Of a DNA stretch of 64,000 nucleotides, positions 1 to 9,984 are shown in pieces. The position numbers and the translations under genes were made by a program. The stretch comes from Pedobacter sp. PLR (GTDB taxonomy: Bacteria; Bacteroidota; Bacteroidia; Sphingobacteriales; Sphingobacteriaceae), in assembly GCF_026239675.1 (NCBI RefSeq), contig NZ_JAPIVQ010000004.1, positions 1-64,000 of the forward strand, read 5' to 3'. Position 1 is the stretch's first letter; each line of letters opens with the position of its first letter. A model generated the notes under the pieces. The model saw only the letters and a program-made list of their open reading frames with translations, was not told where the DNA came from and ran no database searches.

Positions 1-281
1 GCATGCAGGATTGTAACTCCATTAGCTTTGTATCTAAGTACTTTGTTCGCTATTCTGGATCCAGCTTAAATGACTTGTAGAATAAGATTACATAGCAACA
101 GCTTTTGGAATGCCTTTATTGAAAACTTATTCTTTTGTATGATGTTATAAGCTTGTAGGGCCAAATTTAATGTTGGGAAAGCTGTATTTTAAGGACCTTA
201 ATTGCGAATAAAATAATGGTGCAACGATAGAATATGTAATTTTTGGTTATCTTTGAAACTAATTTAAAACATAAAAAAACA

Positions 282-1262
282 ATGAGTTTTTTCGCAGAAA
301 AAAGACGAGAAGTGATGTTACACATCGAGGGCTATATGCTTGAGGTGATGGACACCTACTTGAAACCGATTGACACTAATTGGCAACCTTCTGATTTCTT
401 GCCGGATTCAACCAGTGATACATTTTTCCAGGATATAAAACAGTTACGTGAGAATGCAGATGGGTTATCTTATGACCTTGTTGCTGTCTTAATCGGCGAT
501 ACCATTACAGAAGAGGCTTTGCCTACTTATGAATCATGGTTAACGATGGTAGATGACATCACTAAAAATGAACAAGGTGGCTGGATGAAATGGGTGCGTC
601 ATTGGACTGCCGAGGAGAACAGACATGGAGACTTACTAAATAAATACCTTTATCTTTCAGGACGTGTTGATATGCGCCAGATGGAAATTTCCACTCAGTA
701 TCTGATTGCTGATGGATTCGATATAGGCACAGGACATGATCCATATAGAAACTTTGTATATACCAGCTTTCAGGAGTTGGCTACCAATATTTCGCACAGA
801 AGGGTAGCTTCTATGGCTAAGAAAGATGGTGATGTTTTACTTTCCAGAATGTGTGGGGTAATTGCTTCAGATGAAGCTCGCCATGCGAAAGCATACAAAG
901 ACTTCATGGCTAAAATATTTGAAGTGGATCCAAATGAAGCAATGGTTGCTTTTGAAGATATGATGCGTAAGAAGATTGTTATGCCTGCTCATTTCCTTCG
1001 CGAAATGGGGCTTAAAATCGGACAGACCTTCGGTCACTTTACGGATGCGGCACAGCGTTTAGGCGTTTATACCGCAGTAGACTATGTGGAGATTATGCAA
1101 CAACTAATTGAAGAATGGAAATTAGACAGTATGCGCGATTTAAATGAAACCGGAGAGAAAGCACGTGATTATATCATGGCTTTACCGAACAGGTTATTGC
1201 GTGTAGCAGACAGAATGAAGAATCCTACAATGGATTATAAGTTTAGCTGGATACATTCTTAA
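282..1262 (+). CDS. Acyl-ACP desaturase (ferritin-like, type 2 fatty acid desaturase)
   Basis: Soluble di-iron enzyme that would introduce a cis double bond into a fatty acyl chain carried on ACP, feeding unsaturated membrane lipids. The carboxylate-bridged di-iron ligands are visible: a helix Glu near residue 76 (ITEEALPTY), the first EExxH-type motif near residue 111 (EENRHGD) and the second near residue 196 (DEARH). The 326-residue length fits the bacterial family. An in-frame TTG lies 39 nt upstream, but the ATG at 282 gives the expected MSFFAEKR start. A TAnnTTTG element (TATCTTTG, 248-255) sits 27 nt before that ATG. It is a single-gene unit ending at a strong shared terminator. Substrate chain length and double-bond position cannot be read from sequence. 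Confidence 0.9.
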   Translation: MSFFAEKRREVMLHIEGYMLEVMDTYLKPIDTNWQPSDFLPDSTSDTFFQDIKQLRENADGLSYDLVAVLIGDTITEEALPTYESWLTMVDDITKNEQGGWMKWVRHWTAEENRHGDLLNKYLYLSGRVDMRQMEISTQYLIADGFDIGTGHDPYRNFVYTSFQELATNISHRRVASMAKKDGDVLLSRMCGVIASDEARHAKAYKDFMAKIFEVDPNEAMVAFEDMMRKKIVMPAHFLREMGLKIGQTFGHFTDAAQRLGVYTAVDYVEIMQQLIEEWKLDSMRDLNETGEKARDYIMALPNRLLRVADRMKNPTMDYKFSWIHS

Positions 1263-1273
1263 AATACCCATAG

Positions 1274-1318
1274 AAAACAAGAAAGCCTGAATATGATATA
1301 TTCAGGCTTTCTTGTTTT
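1274..1318. terminator. Bidirectional intrinsic terminator
   Basis: Perfect 21-bp inverted repeat (arms 1274-1294 and 1298-1318) with a 3-nt loop. A/T-rich outer ends give a U-tract in both directions. It lies between the convergent desaturase and icmF genes and can stop both transcripts. Confidence 0.9.
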
Positions 1319-1359
1319 TATTTCAAATTTAGGATAACCCGGTTCTTTTAGACAGATAT

Positions 1360-4300
1360 CTACATATTTCTTCTGTATTGTCCACCAACTTCGTAAAGCG
1401 CATTTGAAATTTGTCCCAAAGAGCATATCTTACATACTTCCATAAGCTCTTCAAAGATGTTTTCGCCAGCTATGGCCGACTTTTGCAACTTTTTGAGTAT
1501 AGAGGCTGTATGTTCAGCGTTTCTATCCTGGAACGTTTTTAATGCGGTAATCTGGTATTGTTTCTCTTCCTCTGTAGCGCGGATTACTTCTCCGGGAACA
1601 ACGGTAGGAGAACCATTTTTGTTTAAGAAGGTATTCACCCCCACAATTGGATATTCTCCATTATGTTTTAAGGTTTCGTAGTAGAGACTTTCCTCCTGAA
1701 TTTTACCTCGTTGATACATGGTTTCCATCGCGCCTAAAACACCACCTCTATCGTTGATACGTTTGAATTCCTGTAATACCGCATCCTCCACTAAATCGGT
1801 TAGGTCTTCAATGATAAATGCACCCTGTAATGGGTTCTCATTTTTTGCCAACCCTAATTCACGGTTAATAATGAGCTGAATGGCCATCGCTCTGCGAACA
1901 GATTCTTCTGTAGGCGTAGTAATTGCTTCATCGTAAGCATTGGTATGCAGGGAATTACAGTTGTCATAAATTGCATATAGGGCTTGCAATGTGGTGCGGA
2001 TATCATTAAAATCAATTTCCTGTGCGTGTAATGATCTGCCGGAAGTCTGAATGTGATATTTTAATTTTTGTGAACGGTCGTTGCCTTTGTATTTGTTCTT
2101 AATGGCTTTAGCCCAGATCCGTCTGGCCACTCTTCCGATTACGGAATACTCAGGGTCAATCCCATTAGAGAAGAAAAAGGATAAGTTAGGAGCGAAATCA
2201 TCAATATTCATTCCGCGGCTCAGGTAATATTCTACAAAAGTAAAACCGTTGCTTAAGGTAAAAGCAAGTTGAGATATGGGATTTGCACCTGCTTCTGCAA
2301 TATGATAACCTGAAATTGATACAGAATAGAAATTACGTACTTTTTCAGTGATGAAATAACTTTGAATATCACCCATCATTCTTAAGGCAAATTCTGTAGA
2401 AAAGATACAGGTATTTTGAGCCTGATCTTCTTTAAGTATATCTGCCTGCACGGTTCCTCTGACCGTACTGATAGCGTAGGCTCTGATTTTCGCATAAACT
2501 TCTGCAGGCAATACCTGATCACCTGTTACTCCAAGCAACATCAGACCTAAGCCATTGTTGCCTTCTGGTAGTACACCACTATAGCTTGGTCTCTGAATCC
2601 CTTTTGATTTATACAGGGTATTGATTTTACCCTCTACTTCTTCCTGAAGGTTATGTTCTATGATGTATTTTTCGCATTGCTGATCTATGGCCGCATTCAT
2701 AAAGAAACCGAGTAACATTGGGGCAGGACCATTAATGGTCATGGAAACTGAGGTGGATGCTGCACATAGATCAAAGCCGGAATATAGTTTTTTAGCGTCA
2801 TCTAAGGTGGCAATACTGACTCCTGAGTTACCTATTTTACCATAGATATCTGGTCTGATATGTGGATCTTCACCATATAGTGTTACGGAATCGAATGCGG
2901 TAGAAAGGCGGTGTGCTGGCTGTCCCAGGGATACATAATGAAATCTTTTATTGGTTCTTTCCGGACCGCCTTCACCAGCAAACATACGTGTCGGGTCTTC
3001 TCCGTCGCGTTTTAGTGGAAAAACACCTGCAGCATAAGGGAATTCTCCAGGTACATTTTCTGTGAGTAGCCAGCGTAAGATATCACCCCAATCTTCGTAG
3101 CGGGGTAGGGATACTTTAGGTATTTTTAATTTAGATAAAGATTCATAGAATAAAGGTTGCCTGATTTCTTTATCACGGACTTTATAAACGAAGAATTCTT
3201 GTTTGTATTTGATTTTTGTATCTGGCCATTGGCGAATTAATCTTCTACATTCGCTATCCAGTTGTTCCTCCATATGTTGGTAAACATGCTGTAAGGCATC
3301 ATTGATGTTTGCTGTGCCTGGAAGATCTTTATTTAACTTTTCTTCTTTAGAAAGCTGTGTTACGCCTTGTAGCTGATATAGCTTTCTGGCAATAACGCTT
3401 TGCTTTTCGACCCATTCATTATAGGATTGGCTGGCTTCAGCGATCTCTGCGAGGTACCTGATCCGGTCAGGTGGAATGATATAGATTTTCTCAGACTGCG
3501 TGGTGCTAAGTTCTATTTGTGCATTAAAATCGATCTTAGTTTTCTCTTTAATTTTATCCATAAGGGCAGAAAAGAGATTATTCATTCCAGGATCATTGAA
3601 CTGGGAAGCCATGGTGCCGAAAACCGGGATGTCTTCGTCCTTTGCATCAAAGAGGTTGTGGTTGCGTTTGTACTGCTTACGCACATCGCGTAAGGCATCC
3701 AAAGCACCACGTTTATCAAATTTATTGATTGCTACCAGGTCGGCAAAATCAAGCATATCAATTTTTTCCAATTGCGTGGCTGCACCGAATTCCGGTGTCA
3801 TCACATATAGGGAAACATCACAATGTTCTGTTATTTCTGTATCTGATTGGCCAATTCCAGAGGTCTCTACAATAATCAGGTCATATCCGGCAGCTTTGCA
3901 GATGTCTATACTCTCTTGTACATTTCTGGAAAGTGCTAGATTTGCCTGTCTGGTGGCCAGGGATCGCATGTAAATTCTTGGATTATTTATGGCGTTCATG
4001 CGAATCCTATCCCCAAGTAAAGCGCCACCGGTTTTGCGTTTGGATGGATCCACGGAGATAATGGCCATGGTTTTATCTTTTACTTCCATTAAGAAGCGCC
4101 TCACTAATTCATCTACCAGGGACGATTTTCCGGATCCGCCTGTTCCTGTAATACCAAGTACCGGGGCCTGATTTTTTATAGTTAGTTTTTTTAGTTCATC
4201 CACAAAAGCTTGTGCTCCTTCAGGATCATTCTCCGCAACAGTAATTGCCGAAGCAATGCTTTTTATATTCTTTTGGGGGATGGTTTTAAGTTCCCCATTC

Positions 4301-4752
4301 AGACTGGTTACAGTGATGTAATCTGTTTGCTCAAGCATGTTATTGATCATCCCTTGCAAGCCCATTTTCCGGCCGTCATCCGGAGAGTATATTCTTGTGA
4401 TTCCATATTCCTGCAACTCTGCAATTTCCGATGGAAGGATCACACCACCACCGCCAGCAAAGATTTTGATGTGGGAAGAACCACGTTCCTGCAAGAGGTC
4501 ATACATGTATTTGAAATATTCAATATGGCCTCCCTGGTAGGAGGTCATAGCAATTCCTTGTACATCTTCCTGAATGGCGCAGTTGACCACTTCTTCTACA
4601 GAACGATTGTGGCCAAGGTGTATGACTTCTGCTCCTGAGGATTGAAGGATTCGGCGCATGATGTTAATTGTAGCGTCATGTCCGTCGAATAAAGCTGCTG
4701 CAGTTACAAAACGTATTTTATTTTTAGGTTTATAAATCTTGATTTGCTCCAT
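1360..4752 (-). CDS. icmF: Fused isobutyryl-CoA mutase IcmF (B12 domain, GTPase chaperone, mutase)
   Basis: Adenosylcobalamin-dependent acyl-CoA mutase that interconverts isobutyryl-CoA and n-butyryl-CoA (some members also act on isovaleryl- or pivalyl-CoA). The 1130 residues show the IcmF order: a B12-binding domain with DGHDA at 23-27 (His25 the likely cobalt ligand), a MeaI/ArgK-type G-protein domain with P-loop GTGGSGKSS near 206, then a mutase barrel from about 560 to the C-terminus. The mutase part has Phe in GVFPLKR where methylmalonyl-CoA mutase has a Tyr, favouring isobutyryl over methylmalonyl substrate. Because the chaperone is fused, no separate meaB partner is needed. It appears to be transcribed alone, after the pafA terminator. 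No B12 riboswitch fits in the short upstream gap. Confidence 0.92.
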   Translation of the reverse strand: MEQIKIYKPKNKIRFVTAAALFDGHDATINIMRRILQSSGAEVIHLGHNRSVEEVVNCAIQEDVQGIAMTSYQGGHIEYFKYMYDLLQERGSSHIKIFAGGGGVILPSEIAELQEYGITRIYSPDDGRKMGLQGMINNMLEQTDYITVTSLNGELKTIPQKNIKSIASAITVAENDPEGAQAFVDELKKLTIKNQAPVLGITGTGGSGKSSLVDELVRRFLMEVKDKTMAIISVDPSKRKTGGALLGDRIRMNAINNPRIYMRSLATRQANLALSRNVQESIDICKAAGYDLIIVETSGIGQSDTEITEHCDVSLYVMTPEFGAATQLEKIDMLDFADLVAINKFDKRGALDALRDVRKQYKRNHNLFDAKDEDIPVFGTMASQFNDPGMNNLFSALMDKIKEKTKIDFNAQIELSTTQSEKIYIIPPDRIRYLAEIAEASQSYNEWVEKQSVIARKLYQLQGVTQLSKEEKLNKDLPGTANINDALQHVYQHMEEQLDSECRRLIRQWPDTKIKYKQEFFVYKVRDKEIRQPLFYESLSKLKIPKVSLPRYEDWGDILRWLLTENVPGEFPYAAGVFPLKRDGEDPTRMFAGEGGPERTNKRFHYVSLGQPAHRLSTAFDSVTLYGEDPHIRPDIYGKIGNSGVSIATLDDAKKLYSGFDLCAASTSVSMTINGPAPMLLGFFMNAAIDQQCEKYIIEHNLQEEVEGKINTLYKSKGIQRPSYSGVLPEGNNGLGLMLLGVTGDQVLPAEVYAKIRAYAISTVRGTVQADILKEDQAQNTCIFSTEFALRMMGDIQSYFITEKVRNFYSVSISGYHIAEAGANPISQLAFTLSNGFTFVEYYLSRGMNIDDFAPNLSFFFSNGIDPEYSVIGRVARRIWAKAIKNKYKGNDRSQKLKYHIQTSGRSLHAQEIDFNDIRTTLQALYAIYDNCNSLHTNAYDEAITTPTEESVRRAMAIQLIINRELGLAKNENPLQGAFIIEDLTDLVEDAVLQEFKRINDRGGVLGAMETMYQRGKIQEESLYYETLKHNGEYPIVGVNTFLNKNGSPTVVPGEVIRATEEEKQYQITALKTFQDRNAEHTASILKKLQKSAIAGENIFEELMEVCKICSLGQISNALYEVGGQYRRNM

Positions 4753-4775
4753 AGAATGGTTTTATAATTGGTAAT

Positions 4776-4832
4776 CAAATGTAACAAAAAACGGGCTTAG
4801 GTGGTGAGCATAGCTAAATCAATACAAAAGTA
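4776..4832 (-). promoter_or_regulatory. Candidate icmF promoter elements (TAnnTTTG)
   Basis: Two matches to the Bacteroidota -7 element on the minus strand, TACTTTTG (4832-4825) and TACATTTG (4783-4776), lie between the pafA terminator and the icmF ATG. No TTG was found at the -33 distance for either, so the call is tentative. Confidence 0.35.
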
Positions 4833-4842
4833 GATGCATAAA

Positions 4843-4879
4843 AAAAGACCGCCGGGAATATTTGTTCCGGCGGTCTTTT
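4843..4879 (-). terminator. Intrinsic terminator downstream of pafA-like gene
   Basis: 13-bp GC-rich stem (arms 4843-4855 and 4867-4879) flanked by A and T runs. It lies after the phosphatase stop codon and before icmF, separating the two same-strand genes. Confidence 0.85.
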
Positions 4880-4947
4880 AAATGTATTAATATGGTTAAT
4901 CAATTACCTCTGAAACCTTTTTGGTTTGAAGATAAATGTTCCTCAAT

Positions 4948-6615
4948 TTATTGGTGGGTTAGTTCTGTGATGGGTTCACCAACACAGCCACTAGGCATTT
5001 GTATGTGTAACATAGCAGCTAATGTAGCGGCGATATCTGTCATGTAATGTGTTTTATTAGTTTTTCCAGGTTTTACATTCCAGCCCATGAATACACATGG
5101 AATGTGGGAATCATAGGGATTCCATGAACCATGAGTTGTACCTGTTTTGCTACTGCTATCGAAATAATTTGATTGCAGGGTGAAATATATGTCTCCGCTT
5201 CTTCTGGCATTGTAACCATTGGCAATTCTTGTTTTGATCGGCTCAGGTAAGCTACTTGCTCCAACTTTATTTAAATCTACGGCATCCATAAAACCAGTTT
5301 GAGTTTTTAAGAACTCAATACTGAAAGCTTTAATTGCATCAAAGTCGGCTTTTGCATTTTTGATCAGTTTATGATCAAAATAGATTTGGTTATTCATCGA
5401 TTTGATGACGGCTTTCTTAATGCCAAAGTTTGCCTCCAAACGTCCATTCAATTCTTTCATAACCGGAGCATCGTCAACTGTACCACCTGGTAATTTGTTT
5501 TCGGCCATGAAACCAGGTACATGTGCTGCGCCATGGTCTGCCGATAAGAAAAACAGGTAGTTTCCTTTACCTACTTTATTGTCCAGGTAATCGAAAAAAT
5601 CTGCAAGGTCTTTGTCTAATCTCAGGTAAGTATCTTCTGCTTCGATAGAGTTAGGACCATATTGGTGACCAACATAATCCGTAGAAGAGCAACTTACGGC
5701 AAGAAAATCAGTAATGTTATCTTTTCCAAGATCTTCAGAAAGGATGGCTAATTTAGCCAGGTCTAAGGTCATTGTATTTCCATAAGGCGTACTTTTGATC
5801 ATCTCATAGTTTTTTCCCATGTATAGTTTCAAAGGATGAGGGAAGGTTGGACTTTGTTCGCCTCTGGCTTTTCCTTCGTAGTTTTTATCGTCTGCTGTAC
5901 TTTGAGTATAGGTTTCAATAGGATATAGGGTTGGCCAGTTTTTTTCATAAAACTTGTTAACCAGCTTGATTTTGTTGTAATCCTGCATCCATGTTGGCAG
6001 TTTAGTCATGTAATAAGTACTGGTAATCCAGTCGCCGGTTTGTCCGTCAAACCAATAAGCTGCATTCGCTGAATGCCCTGCCGGAAGGATAGAACCACGG
6101 TCTTTCATCGAAATACCAATTACTTTTCCCTGGAAGTTTGTTGCCAGACGAAGTTCATCAGTAATAGTGGTGGTCAACATATTTTTTGGAGACATCACTC
6201 CGGCCATTGTAGTACTGCCAACGCTGGTTACACTGGTGTCTTCCGCGCAATATACGTTGCGTCCTAATTGAGGATCGTACCAGTCGTTACCGATAATTCC
6301 ATTGATTGCCGGAACAGAACCAGTATAGATACTGGCGTGGCCACAAGCAGTGTAAGTAGGGGTGTAAGGGATGAACGTGTTCTCTGCAGAGAAACCTTCA
6401 TTGATTAGTCTTTTGAAACCTCCGGTAGAATATCTACTGTAATAACGGTAAAGATAATCCCATCTCATTTGATCGATTACCAGACCAACTACCAGCTTCG
6501 GTCTGTCGACTGATGCCGGGAAATCTTTTTTAGAAACAGCAGCTGTTTTCTTTTGTGCCATTGATACACTACAGGTAATAAGCAGTGCAGAAAATAACAG
6601 GTAAACTCTTTTCAT
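4948..6615 (-). CDS. pafA: PafA-type alkaline phosphatase family protein
   Basis: Secreted zinc-dependent phosphomonoesterase of the alkaline phosphatase superfamily, likely periplasmic and used for phosphate scavenging. It begins with a signal peptide (MKRVYLLFSALLITCSVSMAQ). The metal-ligand Asp lies in VIDQMRWD (Asp48) and the nucleophile is Thr89 in TYTACGHAS, the Thr that marks PafA rather than Ser-type PhoA. KDRGSILPAGH carries the Lys and Arg pair used by PafA for transition-state binding, and SADHGAAHVPG holds further metal ligands. The 555-residue length matches PafA. It is a single gene with its own terminator. The motifs are clear; in vivo substrate is inferred. Confidence 0.9.
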   Translation of the reverse strand: MKRVYLLFSALLITCSVSMAQKKTAAVSKKDFPASVDRPKLVVGLVIDQMRWDYLYRYYSRYSTGGFKRLINEGFSAENTFIPYTPTYTACGHASIYTGSVPAINGIIGNDWYDPQLGRNVYCAEDTSVTSVGSTTMAGVMSPKNMLTTTITDELRLATNFQGKVIGISMKDRGSILPAGHSANAAYWFDGQTGDWITSTYYMTKLPTWMQDYNKIKLVNKFYEKNWPTLYPIETYTQSTADDKNYEGKARGEQSPTFPHPLKLYMGKNYEMIKSTPYGNTMTLDLAKLAILSEDLGKDNITDFLAVSCSSTDYVGHQYGPNSIEAEDTYLRLDKDLADFFDYLDNKVGKGNYLFFLSADHGAAHVPGFMAENKLPGGTVDDAPVMKELNGRLEANFGIKKAVIKSMNNQIYFDHKLIKNAKADFDAIKAFSIEFLKTQTGFMDAVDLNKVGASSLPEPIKTRIANGYNARRSGDIYFTLQSNYFDSSSKTGTTHGSWNPYDSHIPCVFMGWNVKPGKTNKTHYMTDIAATLAAMLHIQMPSGCVGEPITELTHQ

Positions 6616-6637
6616 TCTGTATTAGTTTAAAAGCAAA

Positions 6638-6665
6638 GATTCGTTTATCAATGAATAAACGAATC
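6638..6665 (-). terminator. Probable terminator of the TPR-to-folC operon
   Basis: Perfect 11-bp inverted repeat (6638-6648 with 6655-6665, 6-nt loop), followed on the minus strand by a T-rich stretch. It lies between the folC stop and the pafA-like start. The stem is A/T-rich, so strength is uncertain; it could instead be a regulatory palindrome for the phosphatase gene. Confidence 0.5.
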
Positions 6666-6738
6666 ATATTTTGGTGTTAATGAATTTTTAAAGGTAGTTA
6701 ATCGAAGTAGTTATTGACATTACTATTATGTAAAGATT

Positions 6739-8025
6739 TTATAGTACTTCAGCTACTACAAATGTACTTCCACCTATGAATACCAGGTCATTAGCATTTG
6801 CATTGTCTTTTGCCGCATGAAAGGCCAATTGGACGTCAGGAAAGACATCACCAATTAAATGATAATTTTTAGCTTGTTCTGCGAGCTCTGATGCTGGTAA
6901 TGCTCTTTCTAATTCTGGCTGACAGAAATAATAATGTGCATCTGTCGGCAACAACTTCAAAACGCCACTTATGTCTTTATCTTTTACCATCCCGATGACA
7001 ATGTGTAACTGATCATGAGGGGTATCATTGATGTTTTGCATGACTTCTGTAATGCCCGCTGTGTTATGCCCGGTGTCACAAATCACTAATGGGTTTTCGC
7101 TTAGGGTTTGCCATCTTCCTTGCAATCCGGTTAGTCCTTTTACATTCTTTAGCGCAGTATAAACCGCCGCCTCTTCAATTTGAAAACCTTGTTGTTTTAA
7201 GATTTGAATGGCTTCAATAACGGTCAGAATATTTTTACGCTGGTAAGCACCATTAAGGTCTGATTCCAAATGCGGATAAACCGGAATTTCTCCATTGGAG
7301 ATTGCTACATCCAGGTATTTTCCTGTTTTTTGAAGCTGCTGAAGTTGTAATTCCTGGTCTGCAAAATAGATAGGACTATTGGTTTCTAAAGCTTTCTGAA
7401 TAAATATTTTTTCAGTTTCCGTTTGCGTTTCTCCGATGACTACAGGAACACTTTTTTTTATAATTCCAGCTTTTTCAGTTGCAATTTCCTCCAGGGTATT
7501 CCCCAGTATATTGGTATGGTCAAGACTGATATTGGTAATCACGGAAAGTTCCGGGGTAATGATATTGGTAGAATCAATCCGACCGCCAAGGCCAACTTCG
7601 ATGATGGCGATATCTACTTCCGCCTTTTCAAAGTGAGAAAAAGCCATGGCTACTGTGACCTCGAAAAACGAAGGTTGAAGTTCTTCCATTAAGCTTTTCT
7701 GGTCTTCCACAAAATCAATCACAAAAGCTTCGGGGATCATCTCCCCGTTAATTCTAATGCGTTCCCTGAAATCTTTGAGGTGAGGAGAGGTGTAAAGTCC
7801 CGTTTTGTATCCGGCCTGTTGAAGGATTGCCGCAAGCATATGTGAAGTGGAACCTTTGCCATTGGTTCCACCTACATGTATGGTTTTGAACTTATCCTGT
7901 GGATTTCCCAGTTGATCGCACATGGCGATAGTGTTGTGCAGGTCTTTTCTATAGGCTACAGGGCCAACACGAGTAAACATGGGTAGTTTACTGTATAAGT
8001 AATCGAGGGTTTGTTTATAGTTCAT
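6739..8025 (-). CDS. folC: Bifunctional folylpolyglutamate synthase / dihydrofolate synthase
   Basis: ATP-dependent Mur-ligase-family enzyme that adds glutamate to dihydropteroate and to folates in the cytoplasm. The N-terminal ATP-binding loop is GGTNGKGSTS (about 52-61), followed by YTSPHL and the ERIRINGE segment. The central VGLGGRIDSTNII and the C-terminal CDTGHNTAGI are typical of FolC. At 428 residues it has the usual length. It is the last gene of a long same-strand run and begins 29 nt after the TonB-like gene, so it is probably co-transcribed with the envelope operon although functionally unrelated. Confidence 0.95.
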   Translation of the reverse strand: MNYKQTLDYLYSKLPMFTRVGPVAYRKDLHNTIAMCDQLGNPQDKFKTIHVGGTNGKGSTSHMLAAILQQAGYKTGLYTSPHLKDFRERIRINGEMIPEAFVIDFVEDQKSLMEELQPSFFEVTVAMAFSHFEKAEVDIAIIEVGLGGRIDSTNIITPELSVITNISLDHTNILGNTLEEIATEKAGIIKKSVPVVIGETQTETEKIFIQKALETNSPIYFADQELQLQQLQKTGKYLDVAISNGEIPVYPHLESDLNGAYQRKNILTVIEAIQILKQQGFQIEEAAVYTALKNVKGLTGLQGRWQTLSENPLVICDTGHNTAGITEVMQNINDTPHDQLHIVIGMVKDKDISGVLKLLPTDAHYYFCQPELERALPASELAEQAKNYHLIGDVFPDVQLAFHAAKDNANANDLVFIGGSTFVVAEVL

Positions 8026-8054
8026 TTTGGAGTTCTACAAAGAATACCAGGGTT

Positions 8055-8870
8055 TTATTTTACCTTAAAATTGAATACTACCACACCGATTTGAACATCA
8101 GGGGCATTATCTGCCTGCGTTAAACGAGCGCCCATTACGGCTTCTTTACATTTTCGCCATAGCTCTCTGTCGTTAAGCGTAGTCCCTTTAACACCTGGTG
8201 TTGCATCGATTACTACACCACTTTTATTGATTTTTATCCTTACCGCAATTTTTCCGGTTTTCTGACCATCATCTTGTGGTGTAACTAAATTGGTGAATTT
8301 TCTAAGTGCAATTGGAGTTTCGCCAAATCCGGATCCGCCTTCGCCGTAATTATTGGCTAATGGATCACCATCTTTGTCGCCTTGATTTCCGGGAGTTGTA
8401 CCGGTTCCATCACCGCCACCAGTACCTTTATTGGCTTTACCTTTATAAAGGGCATTTTGGTTGATGACAGGCTTTGCAGGTTTACTCTCTACCGTTGCAG
8501 TAGGAGCTGCTTTCTTAGTGCTACTTTTTGTGTTTACGCTAACGGCATCCTCGGTACTTTGTGTTACAATTTCTTTAGTACTATTTTCCTGGGTAGGCGT
8601 CTCCTTGGTAGGCTCTGCCGGAACCACTTTATCCGGTGCTTTTTGATTGGCATTCGGATCCGCAGAAGGTTCTTCAATACTGGTATAATCGGACCCCATT
8701 CCTGTTACAGAGGTTCCGTAGTTGACTACCATACCACCCATACCTGCTTCCACAGGAGGCTGGAATGACCCAATCACAATGAAGAAGCTCAATGCGATGA
8801 GGGCAATCATAATACCAGTAGAGATGGCTACTGCTTTAGGATAATTATTTTCTTCCTTTGGGTACGTCAT
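8055..8870 (-). CDS. TonB-like energy transducer
   Basis: Inner-membrane protein with periplasmic arm that would couple an ExbB/ExbD motor to an outer membrane partner. It has a single N-terminal membrane segment (about 12-35), then a low-complexity Pro/Thr/Glu/Lys spacer (about 55-145) and a Gly-rich stretch. The C-terminal domain (about 195-271) matches the TonB pattern: GKIAVRIKINKSGVVI, then a late helix and a final strand. The start codon overlaps the exbD stop as TAATG, indicating translational coupling. The C-terminal domain is a recognisable but divergent TonB fold, so a TolA-like role is possible. Confidence 0.75.
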   Translation of the reverse strand: MTYPKEENNYPKAVAISTGIMIALIALSFFIVIGSFQPPVEAGMGGMVVNYGTSVTGMGSDYTSIEEPSADPNANQKAPDKVVPAEPTKETPTQENSTKEIVTQSTEDAVSVNTKSSTKKAAPTATVESKPAKPVINQNALYKGKANKGTGGGDGTGTTPGNQGDKDGDPLANNYGEGGSGFGETPIALRKFTNLVTPQDDGQKTGKIAVRIKINKSGVVIDATPGVKGTTLNDRELWRKCKEAVMGARLTQADNAPDVQIGVVVFNFKVK

Positions 8871-9271
8871 TATTTCTTAGGTTCTACAGCGAGTACAACT
8901 TTAAGTTTTAATTTGTTAGCTACATCAAATACCAGCATGGTATTTTCGATGGAAACTCCTCTGGCTACGTATAATACGATAGTCAGATCTGGAGATGCTT
9001 TCTGGTAAGTTTCAATTGCTGCTTGAATACCTTCAAGAGATGTACGTTCTTTATCTACATAATAATTCAACTTTTCATCTATGGATACAGTAACAGTTTT
9101 CTGTGCAGCGGATTGTTGTCCGGATTCCGATCTTGGCAATAACAGTTTTACCACCTGAGGATTCACTGCGGCTGATGCCAGCAGGAAAAACAGCATGAGG
9201 AAGAACATGATATCATTCAGTGCGGAAGTATGAACCTCTACGGTTCCTTTATTTCTTTTACGTAGATTCAT
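8870..9271 (-). CDS. exbD: ExbD/TolR family biopolymer transport protein
   Basis: Proton-channel partner of ExbB/TolQ. The 133 residues show a short cytoplasmic N-terminus, one membrane helix (about 19-38, DIMFFLMLFFLLASA) with the conserved Asp that carries protons, and a periplasmic domain ending in KLKVVLAVEP. The start overlaps the exbB stop as TAATG and its stop overlaps the TonB-like start in the same manner. ExbD and TolR cannot be told apart on sequence alone; the TonB-like neighbour favours ExbD. Confidence 0.9.
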   Translation of the reverse strand: MNLRKRNKGTVEVHTSALNDIMFFLMLFFLLASAAVNPQVVKLLLPRSESGQQSAAQKTVTVSIDEKLNYYVDKERTSLEGIQAAIETYQKASPDLTIVLYVARGVSIENTMLVFDVANKLKLKVVLAVEPKK

Positions 9272-9981
9272 TATTTTCCTGGCTCCTCTAATAGATCGAT
9301 GAACTCAATAGCGTCAGTTTCCATTCTTAAGATGATACGTTCTACCATCATGTTCAGGATATGATACAATACATAAGCGATAATACCGATGATCAAACCA
9401 GTTGCAGAAGTAATCATTTTAGTATAAAGACCACCAGAGATGGTTCCGATTTCGATGGCTCCTTTAATGGATACATCATGGAAAATAGTGATTACACCAA
9501 TAATTGTACCTACGAAACCAAGCATCGGTGCAATACCGGCAATGATCCCAAGGATACCAATGTTTTTCTCCAGTTTAGATACTTCCAGTTTACCGTTGTT
9601 TTCAATTGCAGCTTCGATGTCTTTGATTGGGCGACCGATTCTTTTCAATCCTTTTTCCAACATTCTGGCAAGCGGAGAGCTGTTGTTTCTACATAAGGTA
9701 ATGGCATTATCCAGTCTGCCTTCATGAATATATTGTTTAATGTGAAGCATTAGATTTGACTCTGTTTTAGAGGCTTTTCTGATGGTCAGGTATCTTTCAA
9801 CAAAAATAACCAGGCCTGCAAATGCAAGGAAGGCCAGGGGAATCATTACCCATCCACCTTTAAAAAGTAAGTCGATGAAGTGTAGTTCGGGAGCTGCTGC
9901 AGTTACGGCTTGAGTGGCGTTATTAGCGGTATCAACAATTTGGTTAAGGCTATCATTAGCACCCTGTATTAATGCGATCAT
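9271..9981 (-). CDS. exbB: MotA/TolQ/ExbB proton channel family protein
   Basis: Inner-membrane component of a proton-driven motor. The 236 residues contain an N-terminal membrane helix (about 40-62), a cytoplasmic region, and two further helices (about 140-165 and 183-212). The MLGFVGTIIGVI and GLYTKMITSATGLIIGI segments are hallmarks of this family. It starts 3 nt after the HU/SPOR gene and is coupled to exbD by overlapping codons. Together with exbD and the TonB-like gene it forms a full motor. Confidence 0.93.
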   Translation of the reverse strand: MIALIQGANDSLNQIVDTANNATQAVTAAAPELHFIDLLFKGGWVMIPLAFLAFAGLVIFVERYLTIRKASKTESNLMLHIKQYIHEGRLDNAITLCRNNSSPLARMLEKGLKRIGRPIKDIEAAIENNGKLEVSKLEKNIGILGIIAGIAPMLGFVGTIIGVITIFHDVSIKGAIEIGTISGGLYTKMITSATGLIIGIIAYVLYHILNMMVERIILRMETDAIEFIDLLEEPGK

Positions 9982-9984
9982 AAT

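Noticed and set aside
1..281. Partial gene at the left edge
   Set aside because: No open frame with support; the region appears to be upstream non-coding DNA.
3400..4638. Several plus-strand open frames of 60-157 residues inside icmF
   Set aside because: They lie antisense to a well-conserved coding sequence, have no recognised domains or start signals, and look like mirror frames.
4753..4842. Possible cobalamin riboswitch before icmF
   Set aside because: Only about 90 bp lie between the upstream terminator and the ATG, too short for a B12 riboswitch, and no B12-box was seen.
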